The notes under the pieces were generated by a model. The model was not told the DNA's origin, did not search any database, and saw only the letters and a program-made list of their open reading frames with translations. From an uncultured Bacteroidales bacterium (lineage in GTDB: Bacteria > Bacteroidota > Bacteroidia > Bacteroidales > P3): a stretch of 42,988 bases of DNA. The stretch's first letter is position 1. Each line of letters opens with the position of its first letter. Below are positions 23,469 through 31,845 of the stretch, in pieces. Where the stretch lies: contig CAJOEN010000007.1 of assembly GCA_905233475.1 (NCBI GenBank), positions 1 through 42,988 of the forward strand, in the 5' to 3' direction. Both the position numbers and the translations under genes were made by a program.

Positions 23469-24682
23469 CTGAATAACATAGACTTCGCCCACGTAGAAGA
23501 TGAAGTAAAGTCTTATTTTCTAAACTACAAAACCGACTTCGACGCACTTTTCATGCACCTATCTCTTCATTTCAGAGTTCCGTTATACGAACACAATTCG
23601 TTAATAATTTTCGATGAAGTGCAGTTTTTCCCTCCCGCCCGCGAAGCCATCAAATATTTGGTTGCTGACGGTCGTTATTGCTATATTGAGACTGGCTCCT
23701 CGATAAGTATAAATCAGAATGTCAAAGACATACTAATTCCATCTGAAGAACGGAGAATAAAAATGTATCCTATGGATTTCGAGGAGTTTCTATGGGCTAT
23801 GGGTGAAGAAATGCTTATGCCGTATATACGCGAGTGCTTCAACAGGCAACAGCCTCTCAGTCCCGGCCTTCACCGCCGTGCAATGGACTATTTTCGACAA
23901 TATATGATAGTAGGCGGTATGCCACAAGCGGTAGAGACTTATATCAACACCAAGAGCTTTGAACAAACAGACAGAATAAAACGCGATATTTTGAATCTTT
24001 ACCGCTCCGACATTCGCAAATACGCCAAAGGTGTGGAAAGCAAGGTAGTAAAGATTTTTGACACTATTCCGGGACAACTGCAAAAACACGAAAAAAATTT
24101 CGTCTCTCCTCACTGAAACAGCACGCCCGTTTCCGCGAATATGAAAGTTCTTTTCTATGGCTCGAAGATTCTATGGTCGTCAATATCTGCTATGCGGCTT
24201 CAGAACCTTCATTAGGACTACGCATGAAAGAGGACGGCTCCGCTTTGAAATGCTATATGGGGGACACCGGCCTGCCTATCAGTCATGCTTTCGACGAAAC
24301 CGCTATTACAAAAGAAGAACTCTTTCGGAAACTCATGCTTGACAAGTTGGAAATAAACAAAGGAATGTTGGTGGAAAACATTGTTGCCCAAATGCTTGTA
24401 GCTTCAGGACACAGATTATACTTCTACTCCAGCTATTCGAAAGAGGACTCGCACGACACTATGGAGATAGACTTTCTCGTCCCCCAAGCCACCATTTCGA
24501 GCCGTCATAACATATCGCCAATTGAAGTCAAGTCCGGGTTAAAGTACACAACAACGTCGCTCGATAAATTTCAAATAAAGTATAAACAACAACTCACAAC
24601 GCGGTACATAATCCATTCCAGCGGACTACGAATGTCCGATGGAACAATCTATCTTCCTTTGTACATGACCCCGTTGCTATAA
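23469..24682 (+). pseudogene. Decayed AAA ATPase (DUF4143 type), 5'-truncated and frameshifted
   Basis: In-frame homology starts near 23475 (DFAHVEDEVKSYFLNYKTDF) and includes Walker B SLIIFDEVQFFPPAR, YIETGSSISINQNVKDI and MDFEEFLWAMGEE. The Walker A region, roughly the first 70-90 residues, is absent; an in-frame TAA lies at 23466. The first frame ends at 24116. A second frame continues the protein from 24098 (FRLSSLKQHARFREYESSF), through YMGDTGLPISHAF, to EIDFLVPQ and IEVKSGLKY, ending at 24682. The shift occurs at seven A (24091-24097); eight would restore the frame. Loss of Walker A means restoring the frame would still not give a working ATPase. It belongs to a related but different subgroup from the 3753 gene. 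Confidence 0.88.
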
Positions 24683-24700
24683 TTTTGAATTTGACTGTAT

Positions 24701-25156
24701 TCAACCTTCGTGCAACTGCAGTATCTGCTGTGCGGCGTTTTTGGTATCCACCTTGGCTACGACGTGTTCCACAAAGCCGTTCTCGTCTATCACGAAAGTG
24801 GTACGTATAACTCCCTCGGTGATTTTGCCGTACATTTTCTTTTCGCCCCACGCTCCAAACTGCTTGATAAGCGTTAGTTCGGTGTCGGCTATTAGGTGGA
24901 AGTTGAGATTTTGCTTGGCAATGAAGTTGAGGTGCGACTTGGCAGAGTCCTTGCTAACGCCAATTACCTCGTAGCCAAGGTCGCGAAGTGCCTCCATGCC
25001 GTCGCGCAACGAGCAAGCCTCGGCAGTACAGCCGGGTGTGCTATCCTTGGGATAGAAATAAATTATTACTTTTTTGCCTTTGTAATCGCTGATATGCAAT
25101 TCATTACCATTTTCGTCCTTGCCTAAATATTCAGGGCACTTGTCTCCTTTTTTCAT
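24701..25156 (-). CDS. bcp: Thioredoxin-dependent peroxiredoxin, BCP type
   Basis: A 151-residue peroxiredoxin that reduces hydrogen and organic peroxides. The peroxidatic Cys43 and resolving Cys48 are in DSTPGCTAEACSLRD, the spacing of atypical 2-Cys BCP enzymes. The family features IIYFYPKD and GVIRTTFVID are present. It follows the exporter gene by 72 bases on the same strand with no promoter box visible, so it may be co-transcribed. Confidence 0.95.
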   Translation of the reverse strand: MKKGDKCPEYLGKDENGNELHISDYKGKKVIIYFYPKDSTPGCTAEACSLRDGMEALRDLGYEVIGVSKDSAKSHLNFIAKQNLNFHLIADTELTLIKQFGAWGEKKMYGKITEGVIRTTFVIDENGFVEHVVAKVDTKNAAQQILQLHEG

Positions 25157-25228
25157 TTCGGATCTTTTATTTGTTTTATTGTTGATTTATTTTATTTCTA
25201 TTTTTTTGAGACGCAAGACATTGCGTAT

Positions 25229-27709
25229 CTACTCCGATTTCCGAATTATCCTCCTCTTTATTTTTTTGTTACGACAGACGAGGCGGAACAATGCCGGTTG
25301 CAGGCAGTAGCTTAGCAATATGGTGGAAATCATTCCTATCATGGTACTCACACCAACCGAGCGTATTGCAGGGTGCTGTGCGAAAAGCAACGAAAACACC
25401 ACCACTATCAGAGTGAAAGCCGAGAAGAGAATTGCCGTCTTGTGGTATTTCAGCAGCCCGTCATCGTTTCCTCTCACTTTGTTTATCAGTCCGTCCATTA
25501 TGAAAATACTGTAATCCACGCCGACTCCAAAGATAAACGACGAAATTATGATATTTATCAGGTTGAACGGAATGCCGAACAACGCCATAATTCCCTGCAC
25601 TATGTACCAACTGAGGAACATAGGCGTGAAGGCTATCAGTGTCGCTATAACGCTTCGTAGCGACAGTAGCAAAACCACCAGCACAAAAAGCGAAGAGATA
25701 AGCAATACCGTGTTGAAATCGCGGTGTAGCATACCCACCATATCCTTGGTATAGAAAAACGGGTCGATAACCACAGCGTTACGGTTGCCAACCACAGCAC
25801 AGTTTACGGCATCTACGTTCTGCAAAGGCATAACCACCGAGGTGAACAGTATTATGGTGCTGTCCTCGGCATACTCCATATAGTTGCACAATAATTCTTC
25901 GGGAATAACATCGGCATTGATTATGGATTCAGGTGTGTAATCCTCGGTAAGCATATCGTAGAAAGACTCGAAACTCCCGGGGTCGAGATGGTAGCGACGA
26001 GCCGCAGAGGTAATTGTTGCGCGTACCGAAGCTACTTTATGTTCGTTCCAATAGCGGTTCCAAGTGTCGATACGTTGCTGTTGCGCGGATGTGGTGAGCA
26101 TGAGTTTGGTAATTTTGGAGCACTTGGTTATAACTCCCTGATGCTCAAGAGAATCAAGAGTACGGGCTATGGCCTTGTTGTAAGATATTGCCTCGTCTAT
26201 GGTTTTTGCATTGACGGCATAGAACTGCGACAGCTGCCCGGGGGTATTCTTTTCGGCATACAATTTTTTTGATTTCAGCACTTTAGGTTCGAAATAACCG
26301 ATATTTTTCAAGTCGTTGTCGAAAGTGATTTTGTCTGACAGTATGATACAAACCACCGAAACCACCAACAAAACTCCGATAAGCCAATACTTATGGTCTA
26401 TAGGATAGGTGTTTATCTTATCCAAAATACTGAAAGCCTTTTCGTTGCGATAGTTTTTACTGTATTTAAAGAAATGTGGAAGAAAAACCAAGGCCGACAA
26501 TGTGGTCCCCACTAATGCGAGGGAAGCAAACATACCGAAGTCGCGCAGCAAGTCGCTGTTGGTAAGTATCAATCCTACAAAAGCACCTATGGTGGTGAGG
26601 CACCCCAAACACACAGGCCGTGCCTGCTCGCGTATCACCCGCCCGGGGTCGGTTACATATTTGTAATGTATGAGCACATGCAGACAGTAACTCAGTGCCA
26701 CGCCTAAAATAAGTGCCCCTATGCCTATGGCCATCAGCGACATAACGCCTTTTATCCAATACATGCAGGCAAGCGCGAACAAAAGTCCGTACAGCACGGG
26801 GAAAAGAAGAAACGGCAAGGTGGTTTTGTTACGCAAACACAAGGTTATCGCCGCTCCTATTATCAACAGCGAAATGCCAAGGGTAAGGGCGAGGTCTTTT
26901 TTCATCTGCCGTGAGTTGAACACACTTTGCACGGGAGAGCCGTGAAAAAGTATTTCCACATCGGGATAAAGTTGTTCGAAATGCGCTATATTTTCCTCCA
27001 GAATCTCAATCATGGCAATACAGTTTTTCGAGTCGAAGGATTTCACATTGGGTGAGAGGAAAACCAGCTCCACACTGCTGTCGGGACAGAAAAAATGTCC
27101 ATCTATAATGGCGTAGCCGCCGAGGTCTTCGAGAAGCCGGCGTCCGTCGTCGCGTATGGCGTAGCGCAGTCCCGCAGGGTCTTGGGTTATTACCATCGAA
27201 GCGTTGCCGGTCTCATCATTGGCCAAAGCCTCGGCATTCCGCGCCATAGCAACATCTACGGCCTGCGGTGTGAGCAACGAGTCGAAATCGCGGTAACGCT
27301 CCTCGCTCACAAACACTGGCACATGCCCCACAGCATAGTCGATAAGGTTTAGCATAAAGTCGTCCTCTATACGATAAAGGGCATTAGCGTAATAGTTTGT
27401 AGATGAATCGTTTGTAAACAAGCGATTAATAAATTCGTCGCACACTGCGGTCATATCTTCGGGAGAAGTTTTGCCATCGCGCGATACGAACTGCACAAAA
27501 AGTTTGTCTTTGACTTTCAGATTTTCGAAGACGATGTCGCTGTTTTTAGCCTCGTCGGTGAGCGGAAGCAGTTTAGAAACATCCTCTTCGTATTCCAGCT
27601 GCAGACCGAAAAAAGCAAATACCGCGACGGAAAGCGTGAGCAAAGTCCACAGCAACCATATCCGTTTCTCAAAAAAATCATAAATATACAAAAATACTTT
27701 CTCTATCAT
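25229..27709 (-). CDS. MMPL/RND-family exporter
   Basis: An 826-residue inner-membrane protein with the RND duplication: helix 1 near residue 20, a large periplasmic domain (about 50-270), a five-helix block (about 275-425), then helix 7, a second periplasmic domain (480-650) and a final helix block. A conserved membrane motif is GVGVDYSIFIMDGL near residue 735. MMPL members export lipids or other hydrophobic compounds using the proton gradient; in Bacteroidetes they often accompany aryl-polyene or lipid genes, none of which is adjacent here. Substrate unknown. TATATTTG at 27776-27783 (minus) is the likely -7 box. Confidence 0.9.
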   Translation of the reverse strand: MIEKVFLYIYDFFEKRIWLLWTLLTLSVAVFAFFGLQLEYEEDVSKLLPLTDEAKNSDIVFENLKVKDKLFVQFVSRDGKTSPEDMTAVCDEFINRLFTNDSSTNYYANALYRIEDDFMLNLIDYAVGHVPVFVSEERYRDFDSLLTPQAVDVAMARNAEALANDETGNASMVITQDPAGLRYAIRDDGRRLLEDLGGYAIIDGHFFCPDSSVELVFLSPNVKSFDSKNCIAMIEILEENIAHFEQLYPDVEILFHGSPVQSVFNSRQMKKDLALTLGISLLIIGAAITLCLRNKTTLPFLLFPVLYGLLFALACMYWIKGVMSLMAIGIGALILGVALSYCLHVLIHYKYVTDPGRVIREQARPVCLGCLTTIGAFVGLILTNSDLLRDFGMFASLALVGTTLSALVFLPHFFKYSKNYRNEKAFSILDKINTYPIDHKYWLIGVLLVVSVVCIILSDKITFDNDLKNIGYFEPKVLKSKKLYAEKNTPGQLSQFYAVNAKTIDEAISYNKAIARTLDSLEHQGVITKCSKITKLMLTTSAQQQRIDTWNRYWNEHKVASVRATITSAARRYHLDPGSFESFYDMLTEDYTPESIINADVIPEELLCNYMEYAEDSTIILFTSVVMPLQNVDAVNCAVVGNRNAVVIDPFFYTKDMVGMLHRDFNTVLLISSLFVLVVLLLSLRSVIATLIAFTPMFLSWYIVQGIMALFGIPFNLINIIISSFIFGVGVDYSIFIMDGLINKVRGNDDGLLKYHKTAILFSAFTLIVVVFSLLFAQHPAIRSVGVSTMIGMISTILLSYCLQPALFRLVCRNKKIKRRIIRKSE

Positions 27710-27775
27710 AAATATTAAATATTAAGTTATTATCCATGCATTTAGCAATAAAACAAGCAATATTATTGCGATTTG

Positions 27776-27783
27776 CAAATATA
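27776..27783 (-). promoter_or_regulatory. -7 element for the MMPL exporter
   Basis: TATATTTG on the minus strand, 66 bases above the start, in the divergent region shared with the aldolase gene. No good -33 match. Confidence 0.5.
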
Positions 27784-27799
27784 GCAAAAATAATTAAAA

Positions 27800-27831
27800 T
27801 TTGGTAATGCGAATAAAAATGCCTATCTTTG
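27800..27831 (+). promoter_or_regulatory. Promoter of fructose-bisphosphate aldolase
   Basis: TTTG (27800-27803), a 20-base spacer and TATCTTTG (27824-27831), an exact consensus. It overlaps the apparent TTG start at 27829, which excludes that start and supports ATG 27889. Confidence 0.85.
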
Positions 27832-27888
27832 TGGGATATTTCAGAAACAAAAATAATCAGTAATAACACGATTTTAAAACAATTAGCA

Positions 27889-28896
27889 ATGATAAGTTAC
27901 AAAGAACTCGGACTGGTAAACACCCGCCGGATGTTTTCCAAAGCCGTTGATGGCGGTTATGCCATACCTGCTTTCAATTTCAACAACATGGAACAACTTC
28001 AGGCCATTGTTATGGCTGCCGTTGAGACCAAATCGCCTGTGATACTGCAAGTTTCGAAAGGTGCACGCAACTATGCCAACCAAACCCTTCTGCGCTACAT
28101 GGCCGAAGGTGCTGTGGAATACGCCAAAGAATTGGGTTGCAAAGCTCCCGAGATAGTGTTGCACCTCGACCACGGCGATAGTTTTGAATTGTGCAAATCG
28201 TGCATAGACATGGGGTTTTCGTCGGTGATGATCGACGGCTCTGCCCTGCCCTACGACGAAAACGTGGCACTCACACGCAAGGTTGTGGACTATGCCCATC
28301 AGTACGACGTAACTGTTGAAGGCGAACTTGGAGTACTGGCCGGCGTGGAAGAGGAAGTTTCGTCCGCCGAGAGCCACTACACCAAACCCGAAGAGGTTAT
28401 CGACTTTGTTACCAAAACAGGTGTGGACTCGCTTGCCATCTCGATAGGCACTTCGCACGGTGCTTACAAATTCACACCCGAGCAATGCACCGTAGATCCA
28501 AAAACTGGCCGTTTGCTGCCTCCCCCGCTGGCTTTCGACGTGCTAGAGGCGATAGAAAAGAAACTGCCCGGCTTCCCCATCGTGCTGCACGGTTCGTCGT
28601 CGGTACCGCAAGAAGAGGTGGACACCATCAACCAATACGGCGGAAACATGAAAGCCGCTGTAGGCATTCCCGAAGAGCAGCTGCGCCAAGCCGCCAAAAG
28701 TGCCGTGTGCAAGATAAACATCGACAGCGACAGCCGTCTGGCCATGACCGCCGCCATACGCAAAGCCCTTGCCGAAAAGCCTGCCGAATTCGACCCACGC
28801 AAATACCTCACTCCCGCACGCGACAGCATGAAAAAACTGTATATGCACAAAATAGTGAACGTGCTGGGTAGCAACGAAAAACTACAAAACGCATAA
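27889..28896 (+). CDS. fba: Class II fructose-bisphosphate aldolase
   Basis: A 335-residue zinc-dependent aldolase cleaving fructose 1,6-bisphosphate to triose phosphates in glycolysis and the reverse in gluconeogenesis. Metal and substrate motifs: IVLHLDHGDSFELCKSCID, VEGELGVLAGVEEE, LAISIGTSHGAYKF, PIVLHGSSSVPQEEVD and the phosphate loop KINIDSDSRLAMTA. The longer open frame from 27829 is rejected because it begins inside the promoter. Transcription probably ends at the hairpin at 28922. Confidence 0.95.
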   Translation: MISYKELGLVNTRRMFSKAVDGGYAIPAFNFNNMEQLQAIVMAAVETKSPVILQVSKGARNYANQTLLRYMAEGAVEYAKELGCKAPEIVLHLDHGDSFELCKSCIDMGFSSVMIDGSALPYDENVALTRKVVDYAHQYDVTVEGELGVLAGVEEEVSSAESHYTKPEEVIDFVTKTGVDSLAISIGTSHGAYKFTPEQCTVDPKTGRLLPPPLAFDVLEAIEKKLPGFPIVLHGSSSVPQEEVDTINQYGGNMKAAVGIPEEQLRQAAKSAVCKINIDSDSRLAMTAAIRKALAEKPAEFDPRKYLTPARDSMKKLYMHKIVNVLGSNEKLQNA

Positions 28897-28921
28897 TCAA
28901 ATACAGTATAGCATTGAACAG

Positions 28922-28954
28922 CACGGACTTGCCAAAACCACAAGTAAGTCCGTG
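28922..28954 (+). terminator. Terminator after fba
   Basis: CACGGACTT (28922-28930) and AAGTCCGTG (28946-28954) form a perfect 9 bp stem followed by TTGTTTT. The remaining gap to mutL is AT-rich with short repeated TAACTCCTAA-like words. Confidence 0.75.
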
Positions 28955-29087
28955 TTGTTTTCCGTTATTCTAATGACAATAAATTGCAAACAACAACTAT
29001 AAACGTCAAAACATCAACTCAAACTATAAACTATTAAACTGTGTTTTCAATTTTCAACTTCTAATTCCTAACTCCTAATTTAAAAAA

Positions 29088-30950
29088 ATGTCCGACATAA
29101 TACAACTACTGCCCGATTCCATTGCCAACCAGATTGCCGCCGGCGAGGTGGTACAGCGTCCGGCATCCGCCGTTAAGGAGCTGCTCGAAAACGCCCTTGA
29201 TGCCGGAGCCACCAACATACAGCTGATAATAAAGGACGGCGGACGTACCCTGATACAGGTTATCGACAACGGTTGCGGTATGTCAGACACCGACGCACGC
29301 CTCTGTTTCGAACGCCATGCTACCTCAAAAATACGCAAAGCAGACGACCTTTTCGCCATACGCACAATGGGATTCCGCGGCGAAGCCCTGGCATCCATTG
29401 CGGCTGTGGCACGCGTGGAGCTTAAGACCAAGACTCACGACAACGAGCTGGGCACTTGTGTTATCATAGAAGGTTCGGACGTCAAGGACCAACAACCCTG
29501 CCAAACATCAAACGGCACCTCGATAGCCGTCAAAGACCTGTTTTTCAACATACCGGCACGACGCAACTTCCTAAAAAGCGACTCGGTGGAACTCGGACAC
29601 ATCGAAGAGGAATTCCGCAGAGTGGCTTTGGTGAACATAAACGCTGGTTTCTCGTTCCACAACAACGGCAAACTGCTGTACAAAATGGAGCCTTCCACAC
29701 TGCACCAGCGCATTGCGGCACTTTTTGGCAACAGCTACCGCCAACGCCTGTACCCTGTAGAGGAAAACACTGATATTGTGAAACTTAAGGGCTACGTGTG
29801 CAAGCCGGAATTTGCAAAGAAAACAAGAAACGAACAGTATCTATTTGTAAACAAACGTTTTATAAAAAACTACTACCTCAACAACGCCATCGAAAAGGCT
29901 TACGCCGATATGTTGCCCGAAAAAAACTTCCCTTCGTATTTCATTGATTTAGATGTAAATCCGGCACGTATCGACATAAACATACACCCCACAAAAACCG
30001 AAGTCAAATTTCTCGACGAACACGCTATCTACGCCATCCTGAAAGCGGCTGTAAAAAAATCGCTCGGACAATTCACCATAGGACACGAGATGGAATTCAA
30101 CCCCATCAGCGGACTTGACGAAATTCCTGTGGACAGCTCGACTTATGTGCCTAAAGCTCCAAACATAGCCCTTAAACCAAATTTCAATCCATTTGAACAA
30201 AAAAATTCCGGAGGCGGATATTCGTCATCCAAGGGCAACGGCAAAAAAAACGAATGGGAGCGTTTCTTTGAAATAACCAACGAAAACACTTCAAGTAACA
30301 CAAGCCAAAATATTGAAATTCAAGACATAGAAACTCCGACAAAAGAGCTTTTCCAAGAAGAAGAAAAAAAGAGCGAACTTTTTGCAGAAACCGTGCCTTA
30401 CGCCATTCAGATAGGCCGACGCTTCATTGCCTGCGACATACAGTCGGGATTGCTGCTAATAGACCAGCAACGTGCCACCGAACGTATCATTTACGACCGC
30501 TATATGCGATTGGAAAACAAGAACATGGCTTCGCAAACGCTGATGTTTCCGCTCAACTGTTCCTTTTCGCCAGCCGATACCGAGATTTTAACCGAAATTG
30601 AGGACGAAATAAAACATTTCGGATTCCGTATAGATACCTTGGGACGCAACAATTTCGTAGTCACCGCCGTACCCGCCGACCTTGGGGAAGAAAATGTGCA
30701 AAGCACTTTGGAACAGATAATTAACGACTACAAAAACAATCTGCTACAACAGTCTTACACTCGTCCCGAGTCCGTAGCCCTTTCCATTGCACGCCGCCTT
30801 TCGACAAAAGAAGGGCAAATCTTACAAGAAGAGGAAATGCAAAACATTATAAAACAGCTGTTTGCCTGCGCCGTTCCAGACCAATCGCCGTCGGGCAGAC
30901 GCATTATTAACATCATAAATATGAACGACTTATCGGAAAAACTGAAATAA
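29088..30950 (+). CDS. mutL: DNA mismatch repair protein MutL
   Basis: A 620-residue mismatch-repair ATPase linking MutS to downstream strand removal. The GHKL motifs are intact: ENALDAGATNIQ, DNGCGMS, TMGFRGEALASI, and NGTSIAVKDLFFNIPARR. A low-complexity linker runs from about residue 340 to 430. The C-terminal dimerisation domain has IGRRFIACDIQSGLLLIDQQ followed by RATERI. The endonuclease motif DQHA-x2-E is degenerate here (DQQRATE), so nicking activity is doubtful; from memory such degeneration is common in Bacteroidetes MutL. Rhomboid follows after 7 bases. Confidence 0.97.
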   Translation: MSDIIQLLPDSIANQIAAGEVVQRPASAVKELLENALDAGATNIQLIIKDGGRTLIQVIDNGCGMSDTDARLCFERHATSKIRKADDLFAIRTMGFRGEALASIAAVARVELKTKTHDNELGTCVIIEGSDVKDQQPCQTSNGTSIAVKDLFFNIPARRNFLKSDSVELGHIEEEFRRVALVNINAGFSFHNNGKLLYKMEPSTLHQRIAALFGNSYRQRLYPVEENTDIVKLKGYVCKPEFAKKTRNEQYLFVNKRFIKNYYLNNAIEKAYADMLPEKNFPSYFIDLDVNPARIDINIHPTKTEVKFLDEHAIYAILKAAVKKSLGQFTIGHEMEFNPISGLDEIPVDSSTYVPKAPNIALKPNFNPFEQKNSGGGYSSSKGNGKKNEWERFFEITNENTSSNTSQNIEIQDIETPTKELFQEEEKKSELFAETVPYAIQIGRRFIACDIQSGLLLIDQQRATERIIYDRYMRLENKNMASQTLMFPLNCSFSPADTEILTEIEDEIKHFGFRIDTLGRNNFVVTAVPADLGEENVQSTLEQIINDYKNNLLQQSYTRPESVALSIARRLSTKEGQILQEEEMQNIIKQLFACAVPDQSPSGRRIINIINMNDLSEKLK

Positions 30951-30957
30951 AACGCTT

Positions 30958-31788
30958 ATGGAACAATATTCACCCCAAGGATTCAGAGTGCTACCTCCGG
31001 TTGTAAAGAACCTGCTAATTATCAATGTATTGGCATTTTTCGCCACAATAGCCCTGCAACGTTTTGTGGATATGGAGTCGCTTTTTGCACTTTATTTCTT
31101 CAAGAGCGAGAATTTCAGAGTGTGGCAGTACTTCACATATATGTTCATGCACGCCAATGTAGAACATCTGTTTTTCAACATGTTCGCACTGTGGATGTTC
31201 GGATATATTTTGGAAAACTACTGGGGAGGCAAACGTTTTTTGCTGTTCTACGTCATCTGCGGCTTGGGGGCGGCTCTTATACACACCTGTGTAACAGGAT
31301 TTTCGTACTACGGAACAGCTTCTGCCATAGGATATTACGCACAAGACCCCAATCCTGAAGCCTTTTTAAACCTATTTCAAAGCAAATTTTCGGGACACTA
31401 TAACGAAATGGCTTTCAACGACTTTCTAAGCACTTGGCGCGCCAATCCGACAAATCGACTCATGGGACTACAGTCCGTAGACCTTGCCAACAAAATGCTA
31501 CAAAGCAGCACCGACATACCCACTGTGGGCGCGTCGGGAGCCATATACGGCATACTTCTCGCTTTCGGCATGATGTTCCCAAATCAATACGTGTACATAT
31601 ATTTCCTGTTTCCGCTCAAAGCCAAATGGTTTGTAGTTATTTACATAGCCATAGAGCTAATTTCCGGAATACTCGGCACTGCCGACGGAGTGGCACATTT
31701 TGCACACCTTGGCGGAATGCTGTTCGGATATATTCTTATTAAATATTGGAGAAAAAGGGAATTCCAACGTTGGGACAGAAATTATTGA
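30958..31788 (+). CDS. Rhomboid-family intramembrane serine protease
   Basis: A 276-residue six-helix membrane protein. The catalytic Ser193 is in VGASGAIYGILLAFG and the catalytic His250 in VAHFAHLGGMLFG; the conserved HANVEHLFFNMFALW follows helix 2. A loop of about 75 residues (115-190) interrupts the region before the catalytic helix. Rhomboids cut transmembrane segments of membrane proteins; targets here are unknown. It sits 7 bases after mutL and is likely co-transcribed. Confidence 0.93.
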   Translation: MEQYSPQGFRVLPPVVKNLLIINVLAFFATIALQRFVDMESLFALYFFKSENFRVWQYFTYMFMHANVEHLFFNMFALWMFGYILENYWGGKRFLLFYVICGLGAALIHTCVTGFSYYGTASAIGYYAQDPNPEAFLNLFQSKFSGHYNEMAFNDFLSTWRANPTNRLMGLQSVDLANKMLQSSTDIPTVGASGAIYGILLAFGMMFPNQYVYIYFLFPLKAKWFVVIYIAIELISGILGTADGVAHFAHLGGMLFGYILIKYWRKREFQRWDRNY

Positions 31789-31800
31789 TGTGATTTTTAG

Positions 31801-31808
31801 TATCTTTG
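31801..31808 (+). promoter_or_regulatory. -7 element above rpoN
   Basis: TATCTTTG, 37 bases before the chosen rpoN start. There is no TTTG at the -33 position, so the call rests on the -7 box. Confidence 0.55.
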
Positions 31809-31845
31809 CAGTAAAAACAGAAATGTAAAACAAATTCTATTGAAT

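Noticed and set aside
27829-27888. TTG 27829 as start of the aldolase gene
   Set aside because: It lies inside the -7 box; ATG 27889 gives the normal family N-terminus.
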